DNA of 64,000 nucleotides, taken from assembly GCA_045110475.1 (NCBI GenBank), contig JBGCGC010000040.1, positions 1-64,000 of the forward strand, in the 5' to 3' direction. Of this stretch, positions 52,699 to 62,389 are shown piece by piece. The notes under the pieces were generated by a model that did not search any database, was not told the origin of the DNA, and was given only the letters and a program-made list of their open reading frames with translations. The translations under genes were made by a program, and so were the position numbers. Positions within the stretch are counted from its first letter, which is position 1; every line of letters starts with the position of its first letter. This DNA is from Granulosicoccus sp045110475. Its GTDB lineage: Bacteria; Pseudomonadota; Gammaproteobacteria; Granulosicoccales; Granulosicoccaceae.

Positions 52699-54447
52699 TC
52701 AACTCAACAGGGTCCTTTCTCGTGTGGCTGATGGTTCCGAGCGTTCGATGGCTAATTTCATCATGCCGAGAAATTGTGCGAAGAACTCAACTGTTGTTGT
52801 TGGCTTCACAGGTTGGAGTTCGGCAAAGCAATCCGTGAGGTAACGATAGATCCGGAGGTTGTCGGCTGTGATGAATGTTCTTGCCAGATAGCTGGCCTGT
52901 CGGAGGCAGTACCAGTCTGATATCAACTGGATCATGTGACATCCGGTGAGATCCACCACGCAGATGTCGTACGGGGAAAGTGCCAGATTAAGTGAATCAC
53001 ACGCTTGAGACGCAATGGCGCCCTTCATGGGAACAAGGCCACCACCGGTAGCCGCAGATCCTGATGCCATGAACAAGGCAAGATCAGCAACATTGGTTTC
53101 GCGTACCGATTGGGCAAGATGCGCTGGCCATTCCTTGGCAAGGTAGTGGTGCTCGACTCTTGATTGCATCCTGCGGTAGAGAAACTCTTCGTATCTGGAT
53201 GCTGATAGCGTGGCGGTGTCCGTAGCGCTATTTGCAGTGGGTTCTTGTTGATAGTATGCCACCAGCCGCGTATCGAGTAGCATCGAAGACAACCGGACAG
53301 TATCGATGTCGAATACCTCGCTAGCTGAATGAACGATTTTATAGCAAGCAGGAAATGCAACAAGGGAGGGTACTGCGCAGTCTTCAATTGTTTGCGAATT
53401 GTTCGAATGGTGTGATAGTGCACTGACGTGCAGGTGGCCACTGAAATGCAGTTGCAAACCTGTACATAGCAGTTTTTCTGCAACCGCCTTTTCTGGTTGC
53501 CTTTTAGTCATTTCGTGATCGCCAAACAGGTTGAAAGCACGTTGCTCGTGATCACCGAAGGGGTCAATGATGGGATAATGTGAAAAGGCAAGAAGTTTTT
53601 TATGCCCTTGCCGTGCACGAGCACACACGTCGCCAATCCAGCTTAACAAATGAGGTTTGTTTCTCAGTACCGAGTTCCATCCTGCATCGGAACTGTCCAG
53701 AAACGCTTTCTTTTGTGCAGGCATCCATTGCCCATTGCGTGGTTCGAACACATTGGCGTCGATCATCAGCAACCACAGTCCTGCCACGGGTTCAACAAGA
53801 TACGATGCATCAACCAGTCTGTGTGCCGACAGGCCATCTGCCGAACAGGCGAGATACTGGCGGGTGTCAACCGAGTCGTTCAGTCCAAAAGGAGATTCCC
53901 AGTGCACATAGTCTGATTGGTTAAACAAACCGAAATCAGACATTTTTGTTATCCCGTCTGCTACGCCTTCGCAGTACATTGCGGGTGTAAATATTGCTGA
54001 TTCGGGTTCGGTAGCGGCTACTTCAGGATCGCTGGTAACCAGGACGGTGTCGTTGCAATCACTGACGAATCGAGTTGACTGATGTTTGCCCAGAGGTCCA
54101 AACGCATCATGATTGCCGGTGATGGCAAAAAACTGTGTTCCAGATTGATCACGGTGCCGGCGCAGCAGATCAACCAGCCGTTGGGTTGCTTCGATCTGCC
54201 CATCGTCGGTGTAGTCCCCAAGCAGTACAACATGCTTGATCCCTCTTTTTTCGATATCCTGCAAGGCCCGTTGAAGTGCCATTTTGCTTTCGTTGAACAC
54301 CCGCGAGGACCTTCTGGTGTCTACCCAGCTTCTCAGGGTAAGCCGCTGGCCCTCAACGTCGATGCCGCGACAGCCATAATCACTGTCAATGTCATGAAAA
54401 TGTGCGTCAGCGATAACCGCAACGGGAGGTAACTTTGCCTGGGTCAA
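52699..54447 (-). CDS. Calcineurin-like metallophosphoesterase with uncharacterised C-terminal extension
   Basis: Dinuclear metal phosphoesterase. Five motifs are visible: Asp14/His16 in IADAHFHD, Gly77-Asp78 in LLGDYTDDG, Gly111-Asn-His-Asp114 in ITGNHD, a His in LLAFSHYPIIDP, and GHLH in LHFSGHLHVS. The first 360-370 residues cover the fold. The last 200 (from about SARYEEFLYRRM) do not resemble anything I recognise; they may be a helical substrate or dimer domain. 582 aa is long for the family. Divergent from the glycosyltransferase gene, 115 bases away, which suggests, but does not show, a role with that glycan cluster. Confidence 0.8.
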   Translation of the reverse strand: MTQAKLPPVAVIADAHFHDIDSDYGCRGIDVEGQRLTLRSWVDTRRSSRVFNESKMALQRALQDIEKRGIKHVVLLGDYTDDGQIEATQRLVDLLRRHRDQSGTQFFAITGNHDAFGPLGKHQSTRFVSDCNDTVLVTSDPEVAATEPESAIFTPAMYCEGVADGITKMSDFGLFNQSDYVHWESPFGLNDSVDTRQYLACSADGLSAHRLVDASYLVEPVAGLWLLMIDANVFEPRNGQWMPAQKKAFLDSSDAGWNSVLRNKPHLLSWIGDVCARARQGHKKLLAFSHYPIIDPFGDHEQRAFNLFGDHEMTKRQPEKAVAEKLLCTGLQLHFSGHLHVSALSHHSNNSQTIEDCAVPSLVAFPACYKIVHSASEVFDIDTVRLSSMLLDTRLVAYYQQEPTANSATDTATLSASRYEEFLYRRMQSRVEHHYLAKEWPAHLAQSVRETNVADLALFMASGSAATGGGLVPMKGAIASQACDSLNLALSPYDICVVDLTGCHMIQLISDWYCLRQASYLARTFITADNLRIYRYLTDCFAELQPVKPTTTVEFFAQFLGMMKLAIERSEPSATRERTLLS

Positions 54448-54562
54448 CTGTTAATACTCATCAGGTGCATGCCCGTAGATAGATTCCGGTGCAACTGGTG
54501 TAGTATTCACCGAAACGTTCAGGCCAATAGTAGCCAGAACAGGCAAGTCTACGGTATTCGAT

Positions 54563-55663
54563 GTGACCGAGAAAACTATCGCGTTCTACTCGCCGTTGAA
54601 ACCTGTAGACCACCAGACCCCGTCGGGCGACAGACTCATGGCCCGTCTGCTTGTCGACAGTATGCGACGAGCCGGCTTTAACGTCGATGTAGCTTCACAT
54701 TTACGGGCTTTCCTGAAAAATCCAGACGGCGTGTCTGACAAGGCGCTGTTGCTTGAGCAGGCGGATCTTGAGATACAACGTTTGTCACGTCTTTGGCGTC
54801 AGCAGGGAGTCCCCGCGCTGTGGTTTTGCTATCACCCGTATTTCAAGTCGCCTGATCTTGTCGGGCCCCAGCTTTGCACGCGGTTTGGAATACCCTACGT
54901 TACGGCCGAGGCCAGCTACTCCAAACGTCGCGGCAAGGGGGTCTGGGCAGCAATGCAGGCGTCCGTGCTGGAATCTGTAAATCAGGCGGCGGTTAATATC
55001 TGCTTTACTGACAGGGACAGGGCTGGATTGCGTAACGCATCGTCGACTGCGGTTCTGGCCAGATTGCGCCCCTTTATCGATACCGCATTTTTCACACCAG
55101 GAACGACAACTCCCGATACATCGCGCCTGGTGACGGTTGCCATGATGCGTGCCGGCGACAAGATGCGCAGCTATGCGACACTTGCAGATGCTTTAAAGCG
55201 ATTGTTGCATCTACCGTGGACCTTATCGGTTGTCGGTGATGGGCCGTTGCATGACGAGGTGCAGAAACTATTCTGTACTATCCCGTCAGAGCGTTTGCAA
55301 TGGCATGGGTTGCTCGAGTCGTCTGCAATCGCAACATTGCTTGCACAGAGTTCACTTTATATCTGGCCCGGATGCGGAGAGGCCTATGGCCTTGCTTACC
55401 TTGAAGCACAAGCGGCGGGTGTTCCTGTGGTCGCCTTTGAGACAGCCGGTGTGCCTGAAGTTGTCGTTCATGGGCAGACGGGCATCCTGACGCCCGACGG
55501 AGATATCAACGCCTACGTGTCTGCTGTTTCTTCCCTGTTGTGCAACCCGCAACGGGTGCAAGCGATGTCTGAACAGGCCATGGCTCATGTGCAGCACCAT
55601 CATTCTCTGGAGATGGCAAGTACATCCGTGCATGAGATTCTACACAAGCATGTTGGTCTATGA
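54563..55663 (+). CDS. Glycosyltransferase, family 4-like (GT-B fold)
   Basis: Transfers a sugar from a nucleotide donor. The N-terminal half starts IAFYSPLKPVDHQTPSGDRLMARLL, and the C-terminal half has the GT4 donor site SLYIWPGCGEAYGLAYLEAQAAG and PVVAFETAGVPEVV. The E-x-x-x-x-x-x-E pattern (EAYGLAYLE) is that of retaining GT-B enzymes. GTG start, 366 aa; overlaps the next start by 4 bases, so the two are coupled. The glycan is unknown. Confidence 0.86.
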   Translation: MTEKTIAFYSPLKPVDHQTPSGDRLMARLLVDSMRRAGFNVDVASHLRAFLKNPDGVSDKALLLEQADLEIQRLSRLWRQQGVPALWFCYHPYFKSPDLVGPQLCTRFGIPYVTAEASYSKRRGKGVWAAMQASVLESVNQAAVNICFTDRDRAGLRNASSTAVLARLRPFIDTAFFTPGTTTPDTSRLVTVAMMRAGDKMRSYATLADALKRLLHLPWTLSVVGDGPLHDEVQKLFCTIPSERLQWHGLLESSAIATLLAQSSLYIWPGCGEAYGLAYLEAQAAGVPVVAFETAGVPEVVVHGQTGILTPDGDINAYVSAVSSLLCNPQRVQAMSEQAMAHVQHHHSLEMASTSVHEILHKHVGL

Positions 55664-56400
55664 GTGATAGTGAAAACAGCCCCACGGTCAGACTGACGAA
55701 GGCATTGGATGACAGGGCAGTGTCTGGTCATCCGGTGAGTTTCTGGCTGCGCGATGACGATGCAATAGCGCCCTGTGAATCACTGGATGCGCTACTGAAA
55801 CTGACCGCATCATTTTCAGTTCCGCTAACGCTGGCTGTGATTCCTGCCCATACCGGATTGGCCCTGGCACAGCGACTTGACGCTTGCAGCGGCGTATCCG
55901 TCGCCGTACACGGCTGGTCTCATACCAACTACGCCGGCGCAGATGAAAAAAAACAGGAACTGGGGAACCATCGAGCGCTGAATGAGGTGACCGCAGAATT
56001 GCAACGTGGTTTCAGGAGACTCTCCGAATGGCACCCATCGCGTTTCGTGCCTTTACTGGTTCCCCCCTGGAATCGCATAGCCAGCGATGTTGCTAACCAG
56101 ATAGGCGCGCTGGGATTCAAAGGCTTATCCACGTTCGGTGAAGAGAAGCCAGGCTGTCCGCGCTCGGTTAACACACAGGTGGATATCATTGACTGGAAAG
56201 GCACCCGGGGAGGGCGCCCGGCCAATGAGCTTGCCGATGAAGTGACAATGCAGGTGCAAAACGGGCGATCGGCCATTGGCATTCTCACCCATCAGCTTGT
56301 GCACGATGAGGCAGCATGGCACTTTCTGAGGCAGCTTTTTGAGGTAAGCTCGGCGCACGCGGGTGCTCGTTGGGTGTCAGTATCCGAGCTCATGAAGTAA
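55660..56400 (+). CDS. Polysaccharide deacetylase-like protein
   Basis: NodB-like deacetylase superfamily. Visible are VSFWLRDDDAIAPCESLDALLKL (the D-D metal motif near residue 28), VAVHGWSHTNYAG (His motif) and LVPPWNRIASDV (the R-x-x-W-like arginine motif near 130), and GILTHQLVHDEAAW near the end. 246 aa. Coupled to the glycosyltransferase upstream by a 4-base overlap. It lacks a signal peptide, so it may act on a cytosolic or lipid-linked sugar rather than a finished polymer. Confidence 0.8.
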   Translation: MSDSENSPTVRLTKALDDRAVSGHPVSFWLRDDDAIAPCESLDALLKLTASFSVPLTLAVIPAHTGLALAQRLDACSGVSVAVHGWSHTNYAGADEKKQELGNHRALNEVTAELQRGFRRLSEWHPSRFVPLLVPPWNRIASDVANQIGALGFKGLSTFGEEKPGCPRSVNTQVDIIDWKGTRGGRPANELADEVTMQVQNGRSAIGILTHQLVHDEAAWHFLRQLFEVSSAHAGARWVSVSELMK

Positions 56401-57369
56401 CTACCTTTCCCATGAGCGCCACGCGAGTAATAGCCCGCTATCGTTCAGACGTGTTTGCTCGCACCACTTCGTTACCTGCGATAGGGGGATGTCCTGAGAC
56501 AAGGCTCCCGCCACCATATCGGCATCGGCAAGGGTTACCGATCCTCCTCGACACATCAATGTAAACAACAAAGGGCCAGTTGACCACCAGGCAGGCGCCT
56601 TGGGTAACTCGGCTATAACCTCTGTCAGGGCGTTGGACAATCTTGTGAACACAGGATGACCGGGTGGTGATGCAATAAAGGAATTTGCCAGCAACAAACT
56701 TCCCTTTCCGGTGTTTCTGGGTACGTCTTCGGCCATGGTGACAAGGCCATTCATCGGCAACAAATCGTGAAAGCTGATGTCGTTTCGCACTGGGTACCAG
56801 TCACAATCGAGGTACACGCCGCCATAGCTTTTGAGTATGGAGTAGCGGGCGACGTCGACGGCTCCGGGCAAGTCGCCCTTATCCAGCATGCTGCGGTACG
56901 CGGGGCTTTGTGCAAGCCCAAGTGTTTGCAGGTTCTCCTCGGTCCATAACTGATACGCATAGTCGTTTACTGTCGCATGCTCTCGCCAGGCGTTTGTGCC
57001 TGCGGGCGCCGGTTTGGAACCGATCCAGATCTGGTGAATTTTTCGGGGTACGGGCTGCCGGTTTGCCTCTGTCATTTTCACGCGCTCGGCCATTGTGAAC
57101 TGAGCATACTTGTTCAACACATCCGGAGGTGGCACAAGATGATACTGAAGGCCGACGCGCCGGATAGCGTCCTTTTGTGCCTTGGCCAGTTTCAGGAAAG
57201 CCGAATGCAATCGTCTGGGCAGTGCAATGGAAGTTGTGTGACCCAATAGCGCTGCATCAGGGTCGAGTGCCAGTGATTGCAACACGTCGTATGCGTCATC
57301 AAAGCGTCCTGCATTCCGTAGCGAGGCGGCATCATCAAGACGTCGATTGAGTTCAGGTTTTGCAGACAT
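56401..57369 (-). CDS. DXD sugar-binding glycosyltransferase (GT32/OCH1-like)
   Basis: Glycosyltransferase with the IPKIIHQ-type start motif, here VPRKIHQIWIGSKPAP near residue 105, and the DXD site in GGVYLDCDWYPVRND near 200 that binds the donor nucleotide. 322 aa; the first 90 residues are helical and not conserved. Its stop codon directly abuts that of the deacetylase gene on the other strand (no spacer). This family is found in capsule/LPS loci and in fungal mannosylation; here it likely adds to the same glycan as the preceding two genes. Confidence 0.82.
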   Translation of the reverse strand: MSAKPELNRRLDDAASLRNAGRFDDAYDVLQSLALDPDAALLGHTTSIALPRRLHSAFLKLAKAQKDAIRRVGLQYHLVPPPDVLNKYAQFTMAERVKMTEANRQPVPRKIHQIWIGSKPAPAGTNAWREHATVNDYAYQLWTEENLQTLGLAQSPAYRSMLDKGDLPGAVDVARYSILKSYGGVYLDCDWYPVRNDISFHDLLPMNGLVTMAEDVPRNTGKGSLLLANSFIASPPGHPVFTRLSNALTEVIAELPKAPAWWSTGPLLFTLMCRGGSVTLADADMVAGALSQDIPLSQVTKWCEQTRLNDSGLLLAWRSWER

Positions 57370-57570
57370 GGGATTACCGCAGATTTAATCGGACAAGGAT
57401 TTCAGGCTCATGCTCATGTTATCGTGATGACCATCTGACCCATTTTCAGAATCTGGAGATGGGCTCCAGGTGCCGGCGAGCGGCGTATGCACTCTTCTCC
57501 GGTCTCGATTCACATAGCTCGGGCATCAATGACTTTTGATAGTACCTGCTGACCAGAAAGTTTACTGATT

Positions 57571-59490
57571 ATGCCGGATCCGTTGAATTCAGATAGAGCA
57601 GGCACTGATCTGCTCCGGATTGAAGACCTTCATGTTTCGTTTCCGTTATTCGGAGGTCAAATCAAGGCCGTCAAAGGCGCCAGCCTGCGTGTCCTGCCGG
57701 GCAAGGTAACGGCGCTGGTCGGTGAGTCCGGTTCGGGTAAATCGGTTATCAGTCAGGTGATTATGGGTTTACAGCCTGAGATCGCGAATGTCCGGGGCAA
57801 GGTGCTTTTTAACGATCCACTGCAAGCCGGGATTGAGCAGGATATGGTCCAGCTGCCCCATGACGGTCGCAAGATTCGGGCAATTCGCGGCTCTCGCATA
57901 GGTATGATATTTCAGGAGCCGATGACCTCATTTTCACCGTTGCACACGGTGGGCAATCAGATCTCCGAACTGCTACGCGAGCACAAGATAATGACCGCAG
58001 GCGAGCGGCGCGATCGATGTGAAGAGATGCTGGGTATGGTGGGGTTTGCCGAGCCCGGCAAGGTGTTTGACATGTATTCATTCGAGTTGTCTGGCGGCAT
58101 GCGGCAACGTGCCATGATAGCCATGGCACTCGTATGCGAGCCGGCTTTGCTCATTGCCGACGAACCAACAACTGCGCTGGATGTCACCATTCAGGCGCAG
58201 ATTCTTGAACTGCTGCGCGAGCTTCAGTCGCGACTGCACATGGCCATACTTCTGATTACACACGATTTGGGGGTGGTGGCAAACATGGCTGACGAAGTGT
58301 CGGTGATCTATCGTGGCCAGATTATGGAGGCGGGGCCGGTAGATGCGATATTCCGCTCTCCTGCACATCCTTATCTGAAGGGTTTGATGGGCGCAATACC
58401 TCACTTCGGCATGGACCGTACAACACGTCTGACACCCCTGAGGGATATCGACACCAACGTTGATCATCTGCTGGACGATTTGTCTGCACCGCAACGACAG
58501 CCAGGGCAGGGCCCTGACATCCTGCTGTCAGTCAGAAACGTCAGCAAGACGTTCATTACCAGAAAACAGGACTGGCTGGTCAATGATGGCGCATCAGCCG
58601 TGCGCGTTGTCGATGGCGTGAACTTTGATATCCGTCGCGGTGAGTGTCTCGGACTGGTTGGTGAAAGTGGATGTGGCAAAACGACATTAGCGAAGATATT
58701 GATGCATGCCGTAGCACCGGATACTGGCAGTGTGCTGTTTGATGATGGTGGTGGTCCCGTTGATGTTCTGGCTGCAGAAGGGCCAGAGTTGAAAGAACTG
58801 CGAACCAGAATCCAGATGGTTTTTCAGGACCCCATCTCTTCACTATCACCGAGGATGACGGTGGGCAATATCCTCCGCGAACCGTTTGACATACACCAGC
58901 GTGGTAGCAAGGAGGAACGCAACAAGGCGACGGTGGCATTGCTTACGGCGGTGGGCCTGGGCAGGAATGCCTTGCAGCGATACCCGCACAGTTTTTCTGG
59001 TGGGCAACGCCAGCGGATTGGAATTGCGCGATCACTGGCCGTGGCTCCCAGTCTGATTATTTGCGATGAACCAGTATCCGCGCTGGATGTCTCAGTACAG
59101 GCACAAATACTCAACTTGCTGAAGGATCTGCAGAAAGGCATGGGACTCACCTATCTTTTCGTATCCCATAATCTGGCGGTCGTCGATTACATGGCAGATC
59201 GGGTTGCAGTCATGTGGGCAGGCAAGATCGTAGAGCTTGCGCCACGTGATGTCATCATGAATGATCCTGTCCATCCTTACACCCGCTCATTAATGAACGC
59301 TGTGCCGTTTCCTGATCTTGATCGCCCGCTGGACTTTACTACCGCTGCCAAATCCAGTTCCTCATCGTCGCAGTCATGGAACGAAGCCTTTCGTGCTGAC
59401 AAGTCAAATGCGTTATCAACGATCGATCTTGGTGATGATCATTTTGTTCTTGCACGTAATGCTGCCGATGTCCGGGAGCTAAGACCATGA
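57571..59490 (+). CDS. Peptide/opine-type ABC uptake ATPase, two fused ABC domains (YejF-like)
   Basis: Cytoplasmic ATPase for an oligopeptide- or microcin-C-like importer. Two complete ABC modules: first Walker A GESGSGKS (about 53), signature LSGGMRQR, Walker B LLIADEPTTALD; second Walker A GESGCGKT (about 368), signature FSGGQRQR, Walker B LIICDEPVSALD. Both modules have the oligopeptide C-terminal P-x-H-P-Y motif (AHPYLKG, VHPYTRS). 639 aa. First of four overlapping or closely spaced genes making a full importer. Confidence 0.93.
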   Translation: MPDPLNSDRAGTDLLRIEDLHVSFPLFGGQIKAVKGASLRVLPGKVTALVGESGSGKSVISQVIMGLQPEIANVRGKVLFNDPLQAGIEQDMVQLPHDGRKIRAIRGSRIGMIFQEPMTSFSPLHTVGNQISELLREHKIMTAGERRDRCEEMLGMVGFAEPGKVFDMYSFELSGGMRQRAMIAMALVCEPALLIADEPTTALDVTIQAQILELLRELQSRLHMAILLITHDLGVVANMADEVSVIYRGQIMEAGPVDAIFRSPAHPYLKGLMGAIPHFGMDRTTRLTPLRDIDTNVDHLLDDLSAPQRQPGQGPDILLSVRNVSKTFITRKQDWLVNDGASAVRVVDGVNFDIRRGECLGLVGESGCGKTTLAKILMHAVAPDTGSVLFDDGGGPVDVLAAEGPELKELRTRIQMVFQDPISSLSPRMTVGNILREPFDIHQRGSKEERNKATVALLTAVGLGRNALQRYPHSFSGGQRQRIGIARSLAVAPSLIICDEPVSALDVSVQAQILNLLKDLQKGMGLTYLFVSHNLAVVDYMADRVAVMWAGKIVELAPRDVIMNDPVHPYTRSLMNAVPFPDLDRPLDFTTAAKSSSSSSQSWNEAFRADKSNALSTIDLGDDHFVLARNAADVRELRP

Positions 59491-61388
59491 TTTCCCGACG
59501 TCATCTGTTGGCTTTGCTGGCGTGCTCAGCATTACCGACCCGGCTGCTCGCCGATTCACTCGACTCACCGTTTCTTGCAGCGCGTATACAAGCGGGTACT
59601 TTGCCTGAGCTTGATGCACGGCTGCCAGACAATCCGCGTGTTATCAATCTGGCAGCAATGGGACGTGAAGCAGGCCAGCACGGTGGCAAAGTCCGGATGC
59701 TGATAGGTCGCCAGAAAGACATCCGGTATATCCCCATCAACAGCTACGCCAGGTTAATCGGCTACAGTGAAACGCTGGAACTGACCCCCGACATTCTGGA
59801 ATCCTATGACATCGAAGAAGGGCGCATATTCACCTTTCATCTGCGTGCAGGTCATAGATGGTCAGATGGCAGCGAGCTGACCGCCGATGACTTCCAGTAT
59901 TTCTGGAACGATGTTGTTCTTAATCGCGAAATACTGCGCGGTGGCCCGCCAGCCAGCTTAAAGGTCGATGGTAAGATCGCCCGTTTTGAAGTGCTTGATC
60001 GCTTGACGGTACGGTATTCGTGGGACTCTCCCATGCCGCGGTTTATCAGTAAGCTGGCAGCACCCATTCCGCAGACGTTGATGCTTCCAGCGGCGTATAT
60101 GCGCCAGTTTCATGCTGACTATCAAACGGCAGAGAATCTTGCCACTTTCATAAAACGCTATCGCGTTGATGACTGGGTGGGATTGCATCGGAAGATGTCG
60201 CGGCAGAACCGGCCAGAAAATCCCGACTTGCCCACCCTGGAAGCATGGCGTGCAACCACAGCGCCCCCGTCCGAGCAATTCATCTTTGAACGCAATCCGT
60301 ATTTTCATCGGGTTGATGAGAATGGTAAACAGTTGCCGTATGTCGATCAGATCGTCATGAACGTCAGTTCTGCAGAGATCATTGGCGCCAAGACGGCAAC
60401 GGGCGAGAGTGACTTGCAGGTCACCGGGATTACCCTGCCGGACTACACCTTGATCAAGGAAGCTGAAAATCGTTTCCCGTTAAAGGTGTCCTTGTGGCGC
60501 AGAACACGAGGGTCCAGTGTGGCCTTGTTCCCCAACCTCAATTGCAAGGATACTGTCTGGCGGAACCTGTTTCAGGATGTACGGCTGCGGCGTGCATTGT
60601 CACTGGCTATCAATCGTCGGGAAATCAATCAGGTTATCTACTATGGCCTGGCTCATGAAAGTGCGGATACCATTCTGCCCGAAAGCCCCTTGTACAAACC
60701 TGAATATGCAAGAGCGTGGACAAGCTATGATCCGGCTCAGGCCAACCGCTTACTCGACGAGATCGGGTTGACTGAGCGAGCCGGGAACGGCACAAGGCTG
60801 CTTCCCGATGGACGACTGGCAAACATCACGGTGGAATCTGCCGGTGAAAGTACGCTTGAAACCGATGTGCTTGAGCTTATTACCGATCATTTCCGACAAA
60901 TTGGAATCGCGTTGTTCATTCGTGCGTCTCAGCGCGATATCTTCCGCAGCCGCGTCACTGGCGGGCAAGTGCTGATGTCAGTTTGGCCGGGCCTGGACAA
61001 TGCCTTGCCGTCTGCCGAAATGCCACCAACTGAGCTGGCTCCCAGTTCCAACGATCAACTGAGCTGGCCAGTGTGGGGTTTGCATTACCTGTCGGCAAAG
61101 ACGCAAGGGCGGCCCCCCGATCTGGCTGAGGTCCAGTTGCTCAGACAACTGCTTGATGAGTGGATGTTAACCACGACCACCGAACAACGGCAGACAATCT
61201 GGGGGAAGATGCTGGCCATCCACGCCGATCAGGTGTATTCGATTGGCACGGTCAACGGCTCGCTGCAGCCGGTTGTCAGATCCTCGCGTTTGCGCAACGT
61301 TCCCGAGAGTGCCTTGCTGGGGTTTGCGCCAACCAGTTATCTGGGTGTGTATATGCCGGACACCTTCTGGTACGAGAAGGAAGGATAA
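59487..61388 (+). CDS. Extracellular solute-binding protein, family 5 (YejA-like)
   Basis: Periplasmic substrate-binding protein of the fused-ATPase importer. The start MISRRHLLALLACSALPTRL carries an RR pair, so it may use the twin-arginine route. SBP_bac_5 features: the FHLRAGHRWSDGSELTADDFQYFW segment (FTFHLRAGHRWSDG) and the repeat DVRLRRALSLAINRREINQ. 633 aa, typical for the YejA/AgpA-type large binding proteins. 4-base overlap with the upstream ATPase and 2 bases to the first permease. Confidence 0.92.
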   Translation: MISRRHLLALLACSALPTRLLADSLDSPFLAARIQAGTLPELDARLPDNPRVINLAAMGREAGQHGGKVRMLIGRQKDIRYIPINSYARLIGYSETLELTPDILESYDIEEGRIFTFHLRAGHRWSDGSELTADDFQYFWNDVVLNREILRGGPPASLKVDGKIARFEVLDRLTVRYSWDSPMPRFISKLAAPIPQTLMLPAAYMRQFHADYQTAENLATFIKRYRVDDWVGLHRKMSRQNRPENPDLPTLEAWRATTAPPSEQFIFERNPYFHRVDENGKQLPYVDQIVMNVSSAEIIGAKTATGESDLQVTGITLPDYTLIKEAENRFPLKVSLWRRTRGSSVALFPNLNCKDTVWRNLFQDVRLRRALSLAINRREINQVIYYGLAHESADTILPESPLYKPEYARAWTSYDPAQANRLLDEIGLTERAGNGTRLLPDGRLANITVESAGESTLETDVLELITDHFRQIGIALFIRASQRDIFRSRVTGGQVLMSVWPGLDNALPSAEMPPTELAPSSNDQLSWPVWGLHYLSAKTQGRPPDLAEVQLLRQLLDEWMLTTTTEQRQTIWGKMLAIHADQVYSIGTVNGSLQPVVRSSRLRNVPESALLGFAPTSYLGVYMPDTFWYEKEG

Positions 61389-61390
61389 CC

Positions 61391-62389
61391 ATGCTGCGTT
61401 ACATTCTCTGGCGGATCATCACGATGATCCCGACGCTGCTGATTATCTCTGCGCTGGTCTTCACCATTATCGAATTGCCACCGGGCGATTATTTCGAAAG
61501 TTATGTAGCCGAGCTGCGTGCCCAGGGAGAATCAGCCGATCTGGCAGAAATCGAAATTCTCAAGGAACGCTATGGTTTTGATCAACCCATGGTGGTGCGC
61601 TACTTTCACTGGTTAACCGGAATGATGGTGGGTGACTTCGGTTACTCATTCGAATACCGCCTTCCTGTTAACGAGGTGGTAGGCGATCGTTTGTGGCTGA
61701 CCATTCTGGTATCGGTTGTCACTATTGCCTTTACATGGCTAATAGCGTTTCCCATTGGTATCTATTCCGCAACTCACCAGTACAGTTGGGGTGACTACGG
61801 CTTGACCTTTGTTGGCATGATTGGAATCGCCGTGCCTAACTTTATCCTCGCTCTGGTCATGATGTACTTCGCAAACATCTGGTTTGGCACATCAATAGGG
61901 CACCTGATGGATCGTGAGTATTTCAATCAGCCGATGTCCTGGGACAAGTTCAAATCCATACTCGAACACCTGTGGATTCCCGTGCTCATTATTGGCACGG
62001 CTGGAACAGCCGCCATGATTCGGCGATTACGCGCCAATCTGCTTGACGAGCTGCGCAAACAATATGTCATTACGGCGCGTGCCAAGGGGCTGCACCCGCT
62101 CAAGGTTCTGACGAAGTATCCACTGCGCATGGCACTGAATTTTTTCATCTCCGATATTGGTTCCATACTGCCGGCGGTTATATCCGGCGCCGAGGTGACC
62201 GCGATTGTCCTGTCACTGGAGACGACCGGGCCCATGCTGATCAAGGCCCTGCAAAGCCAGGATATGTATCTGGCCGGCTCGTTTCTGATGTTTCTTGCGT
62301 TTTTAACGGTGGTCGGCGTGCTGGTATCTGATATCGCGTTAGCCTTGCTTGATCCGCGAATACGCTTTGGCAAGGGGAAGCATCGGTGA
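61391..62389 (+). CDS. Peptide-type ABC permease 1 (YejB-like)
   Basis: Inner-membrane channel subunit. Starts MLRYILWRIITMIPTLL with the first helix; about six membrane helices and the EAA loop ELRKQYVITARAKGLHPLKVL near residue 230, followed by TKYPLRMALNFFI. IIELPPGDYFESYV resembles the periplasmic start of DppB/YejB proteins. 332 aa. The GTG of the second permease overlaps its stop. Confidence 0.92.
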   Translation: MLRYILWRIITMIPTLLIISALVFTIIELPPGDYFESYVAELRAQGESADLAEIEILKERYGFDQPMVVRYFHWLTGMMVGDFGYSFEYRLPVNEVVGDRLWLTILVSVVTIAFTWLIAFPIGIYSATHQYSWGDYGLTFVGMIGIAVPNFILALVMMYFANIWFGTSIGHLMDREYFNQPMSWDKFKSILEHLWIPVLIIGTAGTAAMIRRLRANLLDELRKQYVITARAKGLHPLKVLTKYPLRMALNFFISDIGSILPAVISGAEVTAIVLSLETTGPMLIKALQSQDMYLAGSFLMFLAFLTVVGVLVSDIALALLDPRIRFGKGKHR

